Shown: positions 9,324 to 17,138 of the stretch, piece after piece
Numbering within the stretch: position 1 is the first letter of the stretch
Layout: the number at the start of each line of letters is the position of its first letter
From: JBAOHV01 sp037045265
GTDB lineage: Bacteria > Actinomycetota > Acidimicrobiia > Acidimicrobiales > Microtrichaceae
DNA: 64,000 bases
NCBI GenBank assembly: GCA_037045265.1
Contig: JBAOHV010000004.1
Location: 248,001 to 312,000, forward strand
Reading direction: 5' to 3'
The notes under the pieces: model-generated
Database searches by the model: none
Told to the model about the DNA's origin: nothing
The model's input: only the letters and a program-made list of their open reading frames with translations
Translations under genes and position numbers: made by a program

Positions 9324-10046
9324 ATGTGCGCTCGAACCCCCGCCGAGCGGAGGGCCGGGACGGTGACGTGGCACAAGAGCGCTTTCCGACTGTGCGTATC
9401 GGTCGGGCTGATGCTTGCGTCTGCTGGCTGTGGGGGCGATGGAGATGACGGATCGTCCGGAGACGTGCCACCGGGCTTCAGTGCCGACCGGTGCCTCGTA
9501 CAGGTGCACGGCCGCAGCGAAGAAGGAGCCGCGCCTCGCGAGCTGAGGGACTACGCGGTGCTGCGCCCCGACGGGAACGCGCCCAACGAGGGCGGCGGCA
9601 GGAAGTGGACGTACGACACGGACGAGGCCTATTCGGACTCACTCGACCGGATCACCCAGGTCGTGGACGACGCCGCATGTCAGGCGGTCGTGCTGCACGG
9701 CTTCAGCAACGGCGGAGGCCTCACAGGCGCACTCCTGTGTCGGGGCGAGACACTCGACGGTCGACTGGTCGGGGCAATTGTCGATGACCCCGTGCCCGAC
9801 GACAGCTCACCCTGTCGGCCTGATCCTTCGGTGAAGATCGTGGTCTTCTGGACCGGCGGCCTGGAGAAGGCGACACCTGGTAGATCGTGCGCAGAACTCG
9901 GCTGGACCTGCGCGGGGAACGACCGCCTGGTCGGGATCGATGAGTACGCCGCACGACTCGGCGTGTCAGTCACGCCGAGCGTCCACGACGAGCACCTGGT
10001 CTACGGCGATGCACCGCAGATCGAACAGTGGCTCGTGACCGAGTGA
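9324..10046 (+). CDS. Secreted lipoprotein with alpha/beta-hydrolase fold
   Basis: 240 residues. A signal peptide with lipobox LASAGC gives a lipid-anchored mature start. The mature part has an alpha/beta-hydrolase core: nucleophile elbow GFSNGG with the likely catalytic Ser, an acid candidate in VDDPVPDD or GIDEYA, and a His in VHDEHLVYGD near the C-terminus. Such proteins are esterases, peptidases or depolymerases; the substrate is unknown. The ATG at 9324 is preceded by a 70-bp region shared with the divergent gene at 9253. It sits 45 bp before DUF1996 copy 2. Confidence 0.65.
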   Translation: MCARTPAERRAGTVTWHKSAFRLCVSVGLMLASAGCGGDGDDGSSGDVPPGFSADRCLVQVHGRSEEGAAPRELRDYAVLRPDGNAPNEGGGRKWTYDTDEAYSDSLDRITQVVDDAACQAVVLHGFSNGGGLTGALLCRGETLDGRLVGAIVDDPVPDDSSPCRPDPSVKIVVFWTGGLEKATPGRSCAELGWTCAGNDRLVGIDEYAARLGVSVTPSVHDEHLVYGDAPQIEQWLVTE

Positions 10047-10091
10047 AGGGGACACCTCAAGTTCTCCACGGATAGGTCCGATGACCTATTC

Positions 10092-11243
10092 ATGCTGTTG
10101 CATCGAGAGTCCCGACCCGCTGCACGTCCGCTCTTCGCCGCCATCGGAGTCACGATGATCGCACTAGTGGCATCGTCATGCTGGAGCACCGCTACTCCGC
10201 CTCCCCAATCAACGCCTGGTTCGATACCGGTAGCGTCCAAGCCGTCCGTGCCCACCTCGTCGGCACCGTCGACACCATCGCAGCCGTCTACACCGTCGGC
10301 ACCGACGTCGAGCAACGGTCAGGGCATCCAGGTGGACCCAGCCACTCTCCCCACCGGTGACCCCGGCGCCAGTACTCAAGTCATCGGCCCAGCCAGATAC
10401 TCCAAGTTCACAAGCGACGGCAGCGCGCAGTTCCGCACCAACTGCTTCTTCTCACACATGCGCTACGACGACCCCATCGTCGCACCCGGCCAACCCGGCG
10501 CCAGCCACCTCCACGCCTTCTTCGGCAACACCGCCATCGACGCCAACACCACACCAGGATCAGTCGCCACCACAGGCAACTCCACCTGCGAAGGCGGCAC
10601 CGCCAACCGCACCGCCTACTGGGCACCCGCCGTCATCGACACAGCCACCAACACAGCCGTCGTGTCCACCAACGACCCCCACGCACTGCAGATCTACTAC
10701 AAGACCGGCTACGACGGCGTCCGCCCAGAAACCATCCAGAACTTCCCCACCGGACTCCGCATGATCGCCGGCAACGCCCGATCCACAACCGGCCAGGAGC
10801 GCGTCACCTACTCCTGCGCCGAAGGCAACGGACCGAACATCTCCAACTCCGCTTCCTTCCCCAACTGCGCCCCCGGCCAACTCCTCGTCATGAGCATCGG
10901 GTTCCCCCAATGCTGGGACGGCATCAACCTCGACTCCCCCGACCACAAATCCCACATGGCCTACGGCGCCGGCTGGCCCGACAAGGGCTGCCCCACCAGC
11001 CACCCCGTCCCCCTCGCCCAGGTCACCCAGAACTACCGCTACCGGGTCCCCACCACCGGCATGGCCACCTGGCGCCTCGCCAGCGACATGTACACCGGCC
11101 CCGCCGGCTACTCAGGCCACGCCGACTGGATGAACGGCTGGGACCCCACCGTCTTCCAACGCATCATCGACAACTGCTACAAGGGCGGCTACGACTGCCA
11201 GATGAACCTCCTCGGCGACGGCCAAGCACTCACCCGCAACTGA
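10092..11243 (+). CDS. DUF1996 domain lipoprotein, copy 2
   Basis: 383 residues. From the VPTSSAPSTPSQPS linker onward the protein is identical to the copy ending at 5951. The first 50 residues differ: a separate signal sequence with lipobox LVASSC, a shorter linker and no relation at DNA level. So a duplicated DUF1996 cassette is attached to two different export leaders. It carries the same conserved His/Asp motifs (SHMRYDDPIV, SHLHAFFGN). The function is unknown. Having two near-identical copies suggests either a very recent duplication or continuing gene conversion. Confidence 0.82.
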   Translation: MLLHRESRPAARPLFAAIGVTMIALVASSCWSTATPPPQSTPGSIPVASKPSVPTSSAPSTPSQPSTPSAPTSSNGQGIQVDPATLPTGDPGASTQVIGPARYSKFTSDGSAQFRTNCFFSHMRYDDPIVAPGQPGASHLHAFFGNTAIDANTTPGSVATTGNSTCEGGTANRTAYWAPAVIDTATNTAVVSTNDPHALQIYYKTGYDGVRPETIQNFPTGLRMIAGNARSTTGQERVTYSCAEGNGPNISNSASFPNCAPGQLLVMSIGFPQCWDGINLDSPDHKSHMAYGAGWPDKGCPTSHPVPLAQVTQNYRYRVPTTGMATWRLASDMYTGPAGYSGHADWMNGWDPTVFQRIIDNCYKGGYDCQMNLLGDGQALTRN

Positions 11244-11303
11244 CCCCACCCACAAACCACCCGAACCGCAACGGCCGACACCCCACAAAGGTGTCGGCCG
11301 TTG
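10243..11303 (+). repeat. 1061-bp direct repeat, copy B
   Basis: Second copy of the block at 4951-6011, with one mismatch found (10574). It begins inside the linker of the lipoprotein and ends in the last base of the terminator stem. The material between the copies (hairpin remainder, GT4, ligase, two exported proteins) lies on a 5292-bp unit that homologous recombination could delete or amplify. Confidence 0.97.
11269..11303 (+). terminator. Hairpin terminator candidate after DUF1996 copy 2
   Basis: Same 14-bp perfect stem and 7-base loop as after copy 1. Here the flanking bases no longer pair, because the duplicated block ends at 11303. No T run follows. Confidence 0.65.
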
Positions 11304-11344
11304 GCGAAGCTGGTGCCGCTCGTCCGCTCGCTAGCATCGGATTG

Positions 11345-12472
11345 GTGGAGAGGAGCGGGGGAACCGTCGGCCCGGACGTGATCGTCCCTGGATCCCAGCA
11401 GCTGATCCCCGGGCTGTTGCTGCTTCTCCTGCTCATGACCGCGGCGGTCACCGTCGTGCTCGTGCTGCGCCGGCTCGTCCGGGCACGTCGCGGCAGGCCG
11501 AACGGTAGGCCCGTCGTCGTCGTTCCGTTCGCCGCCGTAGTCGTGGTCGCCGCCGTCGGTGCATGGATGCTGCGCCCCCCACCTTTCTTCGTACCTCGAT
11601 TCGGTGCGCTCCCGACGCTGATGCCCGAGGACAACCTGTTCCGACGAACCGCCTCCGATCTACCGGTCTCCGCCGACAGCGGCCGTTGGATCGCAGCGAT
11701 CGACGAGATCCCGCTACGTGCGGGATTCAGCGGCTTGGTCGTCGACGGAGTGGTCTTCGGCATCCCGTACAACTTCGTCGACGACTCGACACCACGCGCC
11801 GATGTGGACATCAAGCTCAGCCCCCGGACGAGCTTCGCGGGGCCGTACCCGATCACGGACCCGGCCTACATCGAGTCCATGCCCACGTACGGCTTCGACA
11901 TGCACTACGTGGGTATCGACCCTGCCAGGGCGCAAGTGTGGGAACTGCTCAGCACACGCTCCTGGTTCGGACGCTGGGAGGCGGACTCGGGTGCGCACTA
12001 CCGCACCGACTCGAACGAGTACCCACGGGGCTCGACCATCGCGGCAGGACTGCCGCTGCTGCCGGGCACGATCACCTACGACCAGGTCTCCTCCGGCAGC
12101 ATCGAACACGTCATGCTCGCCGGCATCAACACGTCGGCTGCAGGTGAGTCGATCTGGCCGGCCAGACGTGGTGACGGCCGCTCGCCCGACCCGGACGCGC
12201 CACCACAAGGAGCCTGGCTACGCCTGAAGCCGGACACGGACCTGTCGCCCCTGGGACCCCAGGCTCGGGTGGTGGCGGCTGCACTCCAGCGCTACGGACT
12301 CATCCTCTCCGACACCGGCCCCGGGTTCGCCGTTCGGGGCACTCCCGACAGCCGCTGGGACAACGCCGACCTGGACACGCTGCGCCAGCTCTCCGGTGCC
12401 GACTTCGAGGTCGTCGACCCCACCGGGATCCAGATCTCGCCCGACAGCCTGGCGGTACTCCCACCGGCGTGA
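11345..12472 (+). CDS. Unknown membrane-anchored exported protein
   Basis: About 375 residues from GTG at 11345; TTG at 11342 is an alternative. Two hydrophobic segments lie near the N-terminus (IPGLLLLLLLMTAAVTVVLVL and VVVVPFAAVVVVAAVGAWML). A large extracytoplasmic domain follows. Its C-terminal phrase VVAAALQRYGLILSDTGPGF, then a pair of Trp/Asp-rich turns and DFEVVDPTG, recurs in uncharacterised secreted bacterial proteins that I remember but cannot name. No catalytic motif is recognisable. It is the last gene of the envelope region, just downstream of a terminator and convergent with moeA. Confidence 0.55.
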   Translation: MERSGGTVGPDVIVPGSQQLIPGLLLLLLLMTAAVTVVLVLRRLVRARRGRPNGRPVVVVPFAAVVVVAAVGAWMLRPPPFFVPRFGALPTLMPEDNLFRRTASDLPVSADSGRWIAAIDEIPLRAGFSGLVVDGVVFGIPYNFVDDSTPRADVDIKLSPRTSFAGPYPITDPAYIESMPTYGFDMHYVGIDPARAQVWELLSTRSWFGRWEADSGAHYRTDSNEYPRGSTIAAGLPLLPGTITYDQVSSGSIEHVMLAGINTSAAGESIWPARRGDGRSPDPDAPPQGAWLRLKPDTDLSPLGPQARVVAAALQRYGLILSDTGPGFAVRGTPDSRWDNADLDTLRQLSGADFEVVDPTGIQISPDSLAVLPPA

Positions 12473-12510
12473 CCGATCCCTGCTGAGGGGGATCGCTCCG
12501 TGGCCGAAGG

Positions 12511-13716
12511 TCAGTGCACCACCGGAATCCACGCCAGCACCAGCCCCGGGCGATCCAGGTCGAGCTCCGGGTCGACCCGCACCAACGCGTCCGCGGCCGC
12601 CAGGTTGGAGAGCATGTGCGAACCCTGACGGGGTAGCGGCGTGAGCCGCACGACGCCGTTGCGATCCGTGGTCACCGAACACCGTGCCCACATGACCTTG
12701 CCGGGCGCCGACGGCGGCCTGCTGGTGCACACCCCCCACTGCCAACGCTGCTCGGGGTCCAGACCGACGAAGCGGTCGAGTATGCGCCGCAGGTGCACGT
12801 GGAGGTTGACGAACACCGCTGCGGGGTTGCCGGGGAGCCCCACTAGCAGCGTCCCGCCACGCTGCGCCACGAACAGCGGCCCGCCCGGGCGTTGGGCGAC
12901 CTTCCACAGCACGCGGGTGAAGCCCAGCTCTTCCGCGATCGGCGGCACCAGGTCGTAGTCGCCCACAGACACGCCACCTGTCGTCACGACCAGCTCCGCA
13001 GCGCCGGCAGCGCCGTCGATCGCCGCGGCGAGCAGTGCGGGGTCGTCGCCGACCCGCGACGCCCCGACGTCGTCCAGGCCCCACCGGCGGAGTGTCGCCA
13101 CGAGCAGTGGGCCGTTGCTGTCGGGGACCTGGCCCAACGACAGCGTCGTTCCAGCGGTGACGACCTCGTCTCCGGTCACGACGACGCGTATCCGCGGCGA
13201 GCTACTCACCAAGACGTCGGGGACGCCGGCGACCACCAGGGCTCCGGCCAACCCTGCGTGCAGCTCGGTCCCCGGTTCGCACAGGGCTGCGCCTGCGCCG
13301 AGCTCCTCTCCCCGGCGACGCACATCGGTGCCGCGGTCGACTGATCCGTCGATCCGCACCAGACCATCACCCAGGTCCGTCGTGAGCTCCTGACGGACGA
13401 TCGTGTCGGCCCCGGCCGGCAGGACCCCGCCGGTGAAGACCCGGGCAGCCGTACCCGCAGGCAGCTGGGGCATCCGGTCGTGTCCCCGCGCAGCCACCTC
13501 GGTGCTCACCGGCAGCGTCACAGGTGCGTCGGCGATGTCGTGGTGAGCGACCGTGTAGCCGTCCATGGCGCTCTGGTCGAACAGCGGTAGCGGGTGTGCC
13601 GCTAGCGGCGCCTCGGCGAGCACACGGCCGACCGCATCGACCGCTGCCATCCGGACCGGCGGCAACGGAACGACGACCTCATCCAGCAGCGCCGCCACCT
13701 CGTCTACCGACGTCAC
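12511..13716 (-). CDS. moeA: Molybdopterin molybdenumtransferase MoeA
   Basis: 401 residues. MoeA inserts molybdate into adenylylated molybdopterin, giving Moco. Visible hallmarks are PLFDQSAMDGYTV (about 44-56), FTGGVLPAGADTIVRQE (about 92-108), VVTGDEVVTAG, a SNGPLL segment, VVTTGGVSVGDYD and VGLPGNPAAVFVNL. The GTG start at 13716 overlaps the moaE stop by the four-base GTGA pattern; reading further upstream in the same frame gives only antisense-like sequence. It is the last gene of the moaA-moaD-moaE-moeA operon. The local molybdoenzyme at 19.6-21.8 kb is the obvious customer. Confidence 0.95.
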   Translation of the reverse strand: MTSVDEVAALLDEVVVPLPPVRMAAVDAVGRVLAEAPLAAHPLPLFDQSAMDGYTVAHHDIADAPVTLPVSTEVAARGHDRMPQLPAGTAARVFTGGVLPAGADTIVRQELTTDLGDGLVRIDGSVDRGTDVRRRGEELGAGAALCEPGTELHAGLAGALVVAGVPDVLVSSSPRIRVVVTGDEVVTAGTTLSLGQVPDSNGPLLVATLRRWGLDDVGASRVGDDPALLAAAIDGAAGAAELVVTTGGVSVGDYDLVPPIAEELGFTRVLWKVAQRPGGPLFVAQRGGTLLVGLPGNPAAVFVNLHVHLRRILDRFVGLDPEQRWQWGVCTSRPPSAPGKVMWARCSVTTDRNGVVRLTPLPRQGSHMLSNLAAADALVRVDPELDLDRPGLVLAWIPVVH

Positions 13717-14183
13717 TGCACCGACTCCGTTCGCTCCTCGCCCCCGCTGGCTATCGAACACCCCTCGACGAACTCGCTCGTGCCGTCGGCGTAGTGCTCC
13801 TCCTTCCAGATCGGTGCACGATGCTTGACCCTGTCGACGACTTCGGCGACTGCGGCGAAGGCTTCGGCCCGATGCCCTGAACGGACCACCGCGACTATCG
13901 CCACATCTCCGATCTCCAGGTGCCCGAGTCGGTGGATCACCCGGCATTCGGCCACGCCGTACTCGGCCAGCACCTCCTGTTCGATCTCCCGGATCGTTCG
14001 CTCGGCGATTCGCTCGTGGGCCGTGTACTCGAGCGAGGACACGGCCCGGCCGGCGTGGTTGTCGCGCACCAGACCCACGAACGTCGCCAGGGCCCCACAG
14101 TCCGGACGGCACGTCCCGTCGATGAGCTCGGACGCGTCGATGGGCGTGGACTGGATGTGGGTATGCGGGTCCAAGGTCGTCAC
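13713..14183 (-). CDS. moaE: Molybdopterin synthase catalytic subunit MoaE
   Basis: 156 residues. MoaE works with thiocarboxylated MoaD to put dithiolene sulfurs into cyclic pyranopterin monophosphate. Family motifs are FVGLVRDNHAGRAVSSLEY (about 36-54), RVIHRLGHLEIGDVAI and the catalytic-lysine region APIWKEEHYADG near residue 128. It starts at GTG 14183, overlapping the moaD stop by GTGA, and ends by overlapping the moeA start. The last 15 residues are a charged tail. Confidence 0.95.
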   Translation of the reverse strand: MTTLDPHTHIQSTPIDASELIDGTCRPDCGALATFVGLVRDNHAGRAVSSLEYTAHERIAERTIREIEQEVLAEYGVAECRVIHRLGHLEIGDVAIVAVVRSGHRAEAFAAVAEVVDRVKHRAPIWKEEHYADGTSEFVEGCSIASGGEERTESVQ

Positions 14184-14458
14184 CCGCCGGCGACCGGTGG
14201 CAACAGCGCTACGTCGTGCGCAAGCTCGGCCGAGATCGTCTCCCCGGGGCCGACGATCCTGTCGCCGATCGCCACGGCGCAGGCCGGCAGGAGGGCGACT
14301 AGCCCACCCCCACGTTTCGTCAGCGCGACCAACAGCTCTGACACGGTCGCGTCCTCGGGCAGCTCGACGACGATCGTCGCCGTACCGGCTTCACGTCGCG
14401 TGCTGGCCCGTGACAGGCGACCGTCACAACCATTGGATCCACCCCTCGCACCTTTCAC
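14180..14458 (-). CDS. moaD: Molybdopterin synthase sulfur carrier MoaD
   Basis: 92 residues with a ubiquitin-like beta-grasp fold ending in the required Gly-Gly (LLPPVAGG). The first 25 residues (MKGARGGSNGCDGRLSRAST...) are not typical of MoaD, so the true start may be an internal codon; in that case the conserved part beginning near ATIVVELPEDATVSELL would be about 65 residues. It overlaps moaA upstream and moaE downstream. The C-terminal Gly is thiocarboxylated and hands sulfur to MoaE. Confidence 0.9.
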   Translation of the reverse strand: MKGARGGSNGCDGRLSRASTRREAGTATIVVELPEDATVSELLVALTKRGGGLVALLPACAVAIGDRIVGPGETISAELAHDVALLPPVAGG

Positions 14459-15507
14459 CCACCACGGGTGTGCATCTCACGGTGTGGATCCGACCGCAGG
14501 ATCTGCACCGGGGTTGCGCGGCGGTCGTCGAGCCCCAGGCGATCGAGGGCACCCTGGTCCTGTCGTAACGACCACCGGTCGCGGATGAACGCCTCGAGGT
14601 GCCGGGTGTCCGCGCCGCCGCGGACGATCCGCCCGAGGTCGATCCCCTGCTCCGCGTACAGGCAGTGGAACCAATGACCGTCCGAGGTCAGCCGGCTGCG
14701 GTCGCATGTCGCACAGAACGGTGTGGAAGTGGAGGCGACGATTCCGAAGGTGTGCCCGTCGGCTGTCGAGTACCTACGGGCAGGAGCAGACGGCCGCGCC
14801 GCAGCCGCGGCCACCGGTCCGAGTGCGTCGGAGACACGCTCGATGATCTCAGCCGCGCCCACGACCGATTCGGGTGACCATCGGGTGGCACCACCCACGT
14901 CCATGTACTCGATGAAGCGCACCTCGGCTCCTACGGTCCGGGCGAACCGCACGAGGTCGACCAGCTCGTCGTCGTTCACCCCACGCATGACGACGGTGTT
15001 GATCTTGGTTGAAGAGAACCCCACAGCAGCAACCGCCTCGAGTCCGGCGAGCACGTCGGCGTGGTTGTCGCGGCGGGTCAACGCCAGGTGTCGCCCGGCG
15101 TGCAGGGTGTCGAGGCTGACGGTGACCCTGCTCAGACCCGCCAAGCGCAGATCGTCGGCAGCCCCGGCCAACAGGGTCCCGTTGGTCGTCAGCGCCAGGT
15201 CCGAGACCTGCCCCATGGCGGCGATCCTGGCCACGAGGTCGGGCAGGTCCCGGCGCAGCAACGGTTCACCGCCGGTCAGTCGGACCTTGCGAACTCCTGT
15301 CGCCACGAAGGCCTCGATGACGGTAGCGAGCTCCACCACGGACAGGTGCGACTCGTGGGGCAGCCACCGGTAGTGCTCCTCGGGCATGCAGTAGGCGCAC
15401 CGCAGGTTGCAGCGGTCGGTCACCGACACCCTCAGGTCGCGCAGCGGGCGGCCGCGAAGATCCGCGACCGTTGCGCCGGCGGCGATCGGGTCGCGGAGCA
15501 ACTGCAT
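14455..15507 (-). CDS. moaA: GTP 3',8-cyclase MoaA
   Basis: 350 residues, a radical-SAM enzyme that converts GTP toward cyclic pyranopterin monophosphate together with MoaC. The N-terminal cluster binds through C33, C37 and C40 (DRCNLRCAYC). The C-terminal GTP-side cluster is formed by FCATCDRSR and the Cys in WFHCLY. It ends with Gly-Gly, as most MoaA proteins do. Other matches are KVRLTGGEPLLRRDL and INTVVMRGVNDDEL. It is divergent from the moaC-moaB fusion across 51 bp and heads the moaA-moaD-moaE-moeA operon. Confidence 0.97.
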   Translation of the reverse strand: MQLLRDPIAAGATVADLRGRPLRDLRVSVTDRCNLRCAYCMPEEHYRWLPHESHLSVVELATVIEAFVATGVRKVRLTGGEPLLRRDLPDLVARIAAMGQVSDLALTTNGTLLAGAADDLRLAGLSRVTVSLDTLHAGRHLALTRRDNHADVLAGLEAVAAVGFSSTKINTVVMRGVNDDELVDLVRFARTVGAEVRFIEYMDVGGATRWSPESVVGAAEIIERVSDALGPVAAAAARPSAPARRYSTADGHTFGIVASTSTPFCATCDRSRLTSDGHWFHCLYAEQGIDLGRIVRGGADTRHLEAFIRDRWSLRQDQGALDRLGLDDRRATPVQILRSDPHREMHTRGG

Positions 15508-15513
15508 CGACTG

Positions 15514-15544
15514 AGGTTAGCGCCGCCACCCGGGTGGGTAACCT
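15514..15544. promoter_or_regulatory. Dyad in the moaA / moaCB divergent promoter
   Basis: AGGTTA (15514-15519) and TAACCT (15539-15544) form an inverted repeat, and a separate 10-bp palindrome CACCCGGGTG lies between them at 15527-15536. The whole intergenic gap is only 51 bp, so any regulator bound here would affect both cofactor operons. No known operator matches and the site is inferred. Confidence 0.4.
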
Positions 15545-15558
15545 GCGCCCTGAGGACC

Positions 15559-16497
15559 ATGAGAGACATCACCACCAAACCAACGACGCTTCGCCGCGCC
15601 ACCGCCGAGTCGACCATGTCGCTGGGGGCCGATGGCGCCTCCGTCATACGCGAAGGCACCGCCGACAAGGGCGACGTGCTCGAGTGTGCACGTATCGCCG
15701 CTCTCCTCGCGGTCAAGCAGACGCCGTTCGTGCTCCCCCACTGCCACCCCATCCCGGTTCTCGACACGACGGTCGACTTCGATCTGGGCGAGGAGTCGCT
15801 GACGATCCGTGCGACCGTCAGCACGATCGCGGCGACGGGCGTCGAGATGGAGGCGCTCTCTGCGGTCAGCCAGGCGGCACTGTGCGTCTACGACATGCTG
15901 AAGGGTCACGTCACCGACGGGCTCGAGGTCACCGGTGTGCGGCTGCTGCGCAAGCTCGGCGGCAAGTCCCAGTTCGGCCGCTCGGTGTCAGCGACAGCGG
16001 CGTCGTCTGTGACCGCGGCGGTGATCGTGTTGTCGGACAGCGTCGCATCCGGGTCCAAGCCCGACACCGCAGGGAGGTCCATCGTTGACGGCCTCGGGGC
16101 TGCGGGCTTCGAAGTGCCCACCTACGAGGTGCTCCCGGATGAGCCCGACGACCTGCGGGAACGCCTCGGCGCACTGCTCACGGAAGGCTACGACGTGATC
16201 TTCACCGTCGGGGGAACCGGCCTCGGTCCGCGTGACCGCACGGTCGAAGTCGTGCACCCGATGCTGACCAGCGAGATACCGGGTCTGATGGAGGCCGCCA
16301 GGTCGTTCGGCCAGGCACGCACGCCTTACGCCATGCTGTCGCGCGGTGTGGCCGGACTGGTCGGATCGACGTTGGTCGCAACCCTGCCCGGCAGCCGCGG
16401 TGGAGCCCAGGAGACCCTGGCGGCGATCATGCCGGGGCTCGTGCACCTGGTCGAGGTGCTCAAGGTGACCCAGCCGCACGCGGGCGGCTACGAGTAG
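15559..16497 (+). CDS. moaCB: Fused cyclic pyranopterin monophosphate synthase MoaC and MogA/MoaB-like domain
   Basis: 312 residues from ATG 15559. Residues 1-143 are MoaC: RDITTKPTTLRRATA, KGDVLECARIAALLAVKQT, LPHCHPIPV, GVEMEALSAVSQAAL and LRKLGGKSQFG. It completes cyclic pyranopterin monophosphate after MoaA. Residues about 150-312 are a MoaB/MogA fold with VLSDSVASGSKPDTAG, IFTVGGTGLGPRDRTVE and LPGSRGGAQE, which adenylylates molybdopterin for MoeA or binds it. The fusion joins two steps that are not consecutive. A few other bacteria carry such moaCB fusions. It is convergent with mobA, overlapping by 10 bp. Confidence 0.93.
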   Translation: MRDITTKPTTLRRATAESTMSLGADGASVIREGTADKGDVLECARIAALLAVKQTPFVLPHCHPIPVLDTTVDFDLGEESLTIRATVSTIAATGVEMEALSAVSQAALCVYDMLKGHVTDGLEVTGVRLLRKLGGKSQFGRSVSATAASSVTAAVIVLSDSVASGSKPDTAGRSIVDGLGAAGFEVPTYEVLPDEPDDLRERLGALLTEGYDVIFTVGGTGLGPRDRTVEVVHPMLTSEIPGLMEAARSFGQARTPYAMLSRGVAGLVGSTLVATLPGSRGGAQETLAAIMPGLVHLVEVLKVTQPHAGGYE

Positions 16498-17138
16498 CGA
16501 CCCGCGTCGCCTTGCGCCCGGTCGAGGTCCTCGGGCGTGTCGACGTCGCGGAACGATGCCCCCGACGGGTCCACCGGTCGCCAGGTCTCCTCTTCGATCT
16601 CCTCGACCTCGAGCCCGTCGATGAGCGCACCGAGTCGTCGGTTCCCGCGTTCCACGAGTCGCGTGGCGGTCCGAGCCGCCGATGCGGTCCGGTAGCAGGC
16701 CACCAGCGGCTCGCGCCTGCCGTCTCGGACCGGAACGACCACGTCGACACGGTCGCCGAGCGCTACCGAGCACCCCACGAGCATCTCCAACAGGTCGGGC
16801 ACCAGGAACGGGTGGTCGCCTCCCAGGACCAGGACGCGCTCGGCGCCGACGTGCACGAGCCCGAAGGCGAGCGCAGCCAACGGACCTTCCCGCGGTGGCG
16901 GTTCGAGCATCTGCTCGCAACCCGACGGCGCCCACGGTCCGATCACCGTCGTGGAGGCCACGAGAGGACGGACCGCCGTGACCACTCGCTCCAGGATGGC
17001 GGCTCCTCCGACGACGGCACGGGTCTTGTCGGTCCCGAACCGTCTGGCCGCACCACCGGCGAGCACCAGGGCGGCAACTCCGGTCGTGATGCCATCCCCC
17101 CCGGGAGCCCCCGAGCCGGGAGCGACCTGATCACTCAC
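16488..17138 (-). CDS. mobA: Molybdenum cofactor guanylyltransferase MobA
   Basis: 216 residues. It transfers GMP from GTP to Moco, making the bis-MGD form used by DMSO-reductase-family enzymes such as the catalytic subunit at 19.6 kb. Motifs: ALVLAGGAARRFGTDKT (about 19-35), LGGDHPFLVPDLL, a VVVPVRDGRREPLVACY substrate segment and FRDVDTPEDL at the C-terminus. The GTG start at 17138 makes a GTGA overlap with the repaired end of the transporter gene. As read, the two genes appear as a single open frame, which I attribute to an inserted base near 17225. Confidence 0.9.
   Translation of the reverse strand: MSDQVAPGSGAPGGDGITTGVAALVLAGGAARRFGTDKTRAVVGGAAILERVVTAVRPLVASTTVIGPWAPSGCEQMLEPPPREGPLAALAFGLVHVGAERVLVLGGDHPFLVPDLLEMLVGCSVALGDRVDVVVPVRDGRREPLVACYRTASAARTATRLVERGNRRLGALIDGLEVEEIEEETWRPVDPSGASFRDVDTPEDLDRAQGDAGRYS

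Noticed and set aside
4951..11303. The 1061-bp repeat as an insertion element
   Set aside because: There is no transposase, no terminal inverted repeat and no target duplication; it contains a gene for an exported DUF1996 protein.
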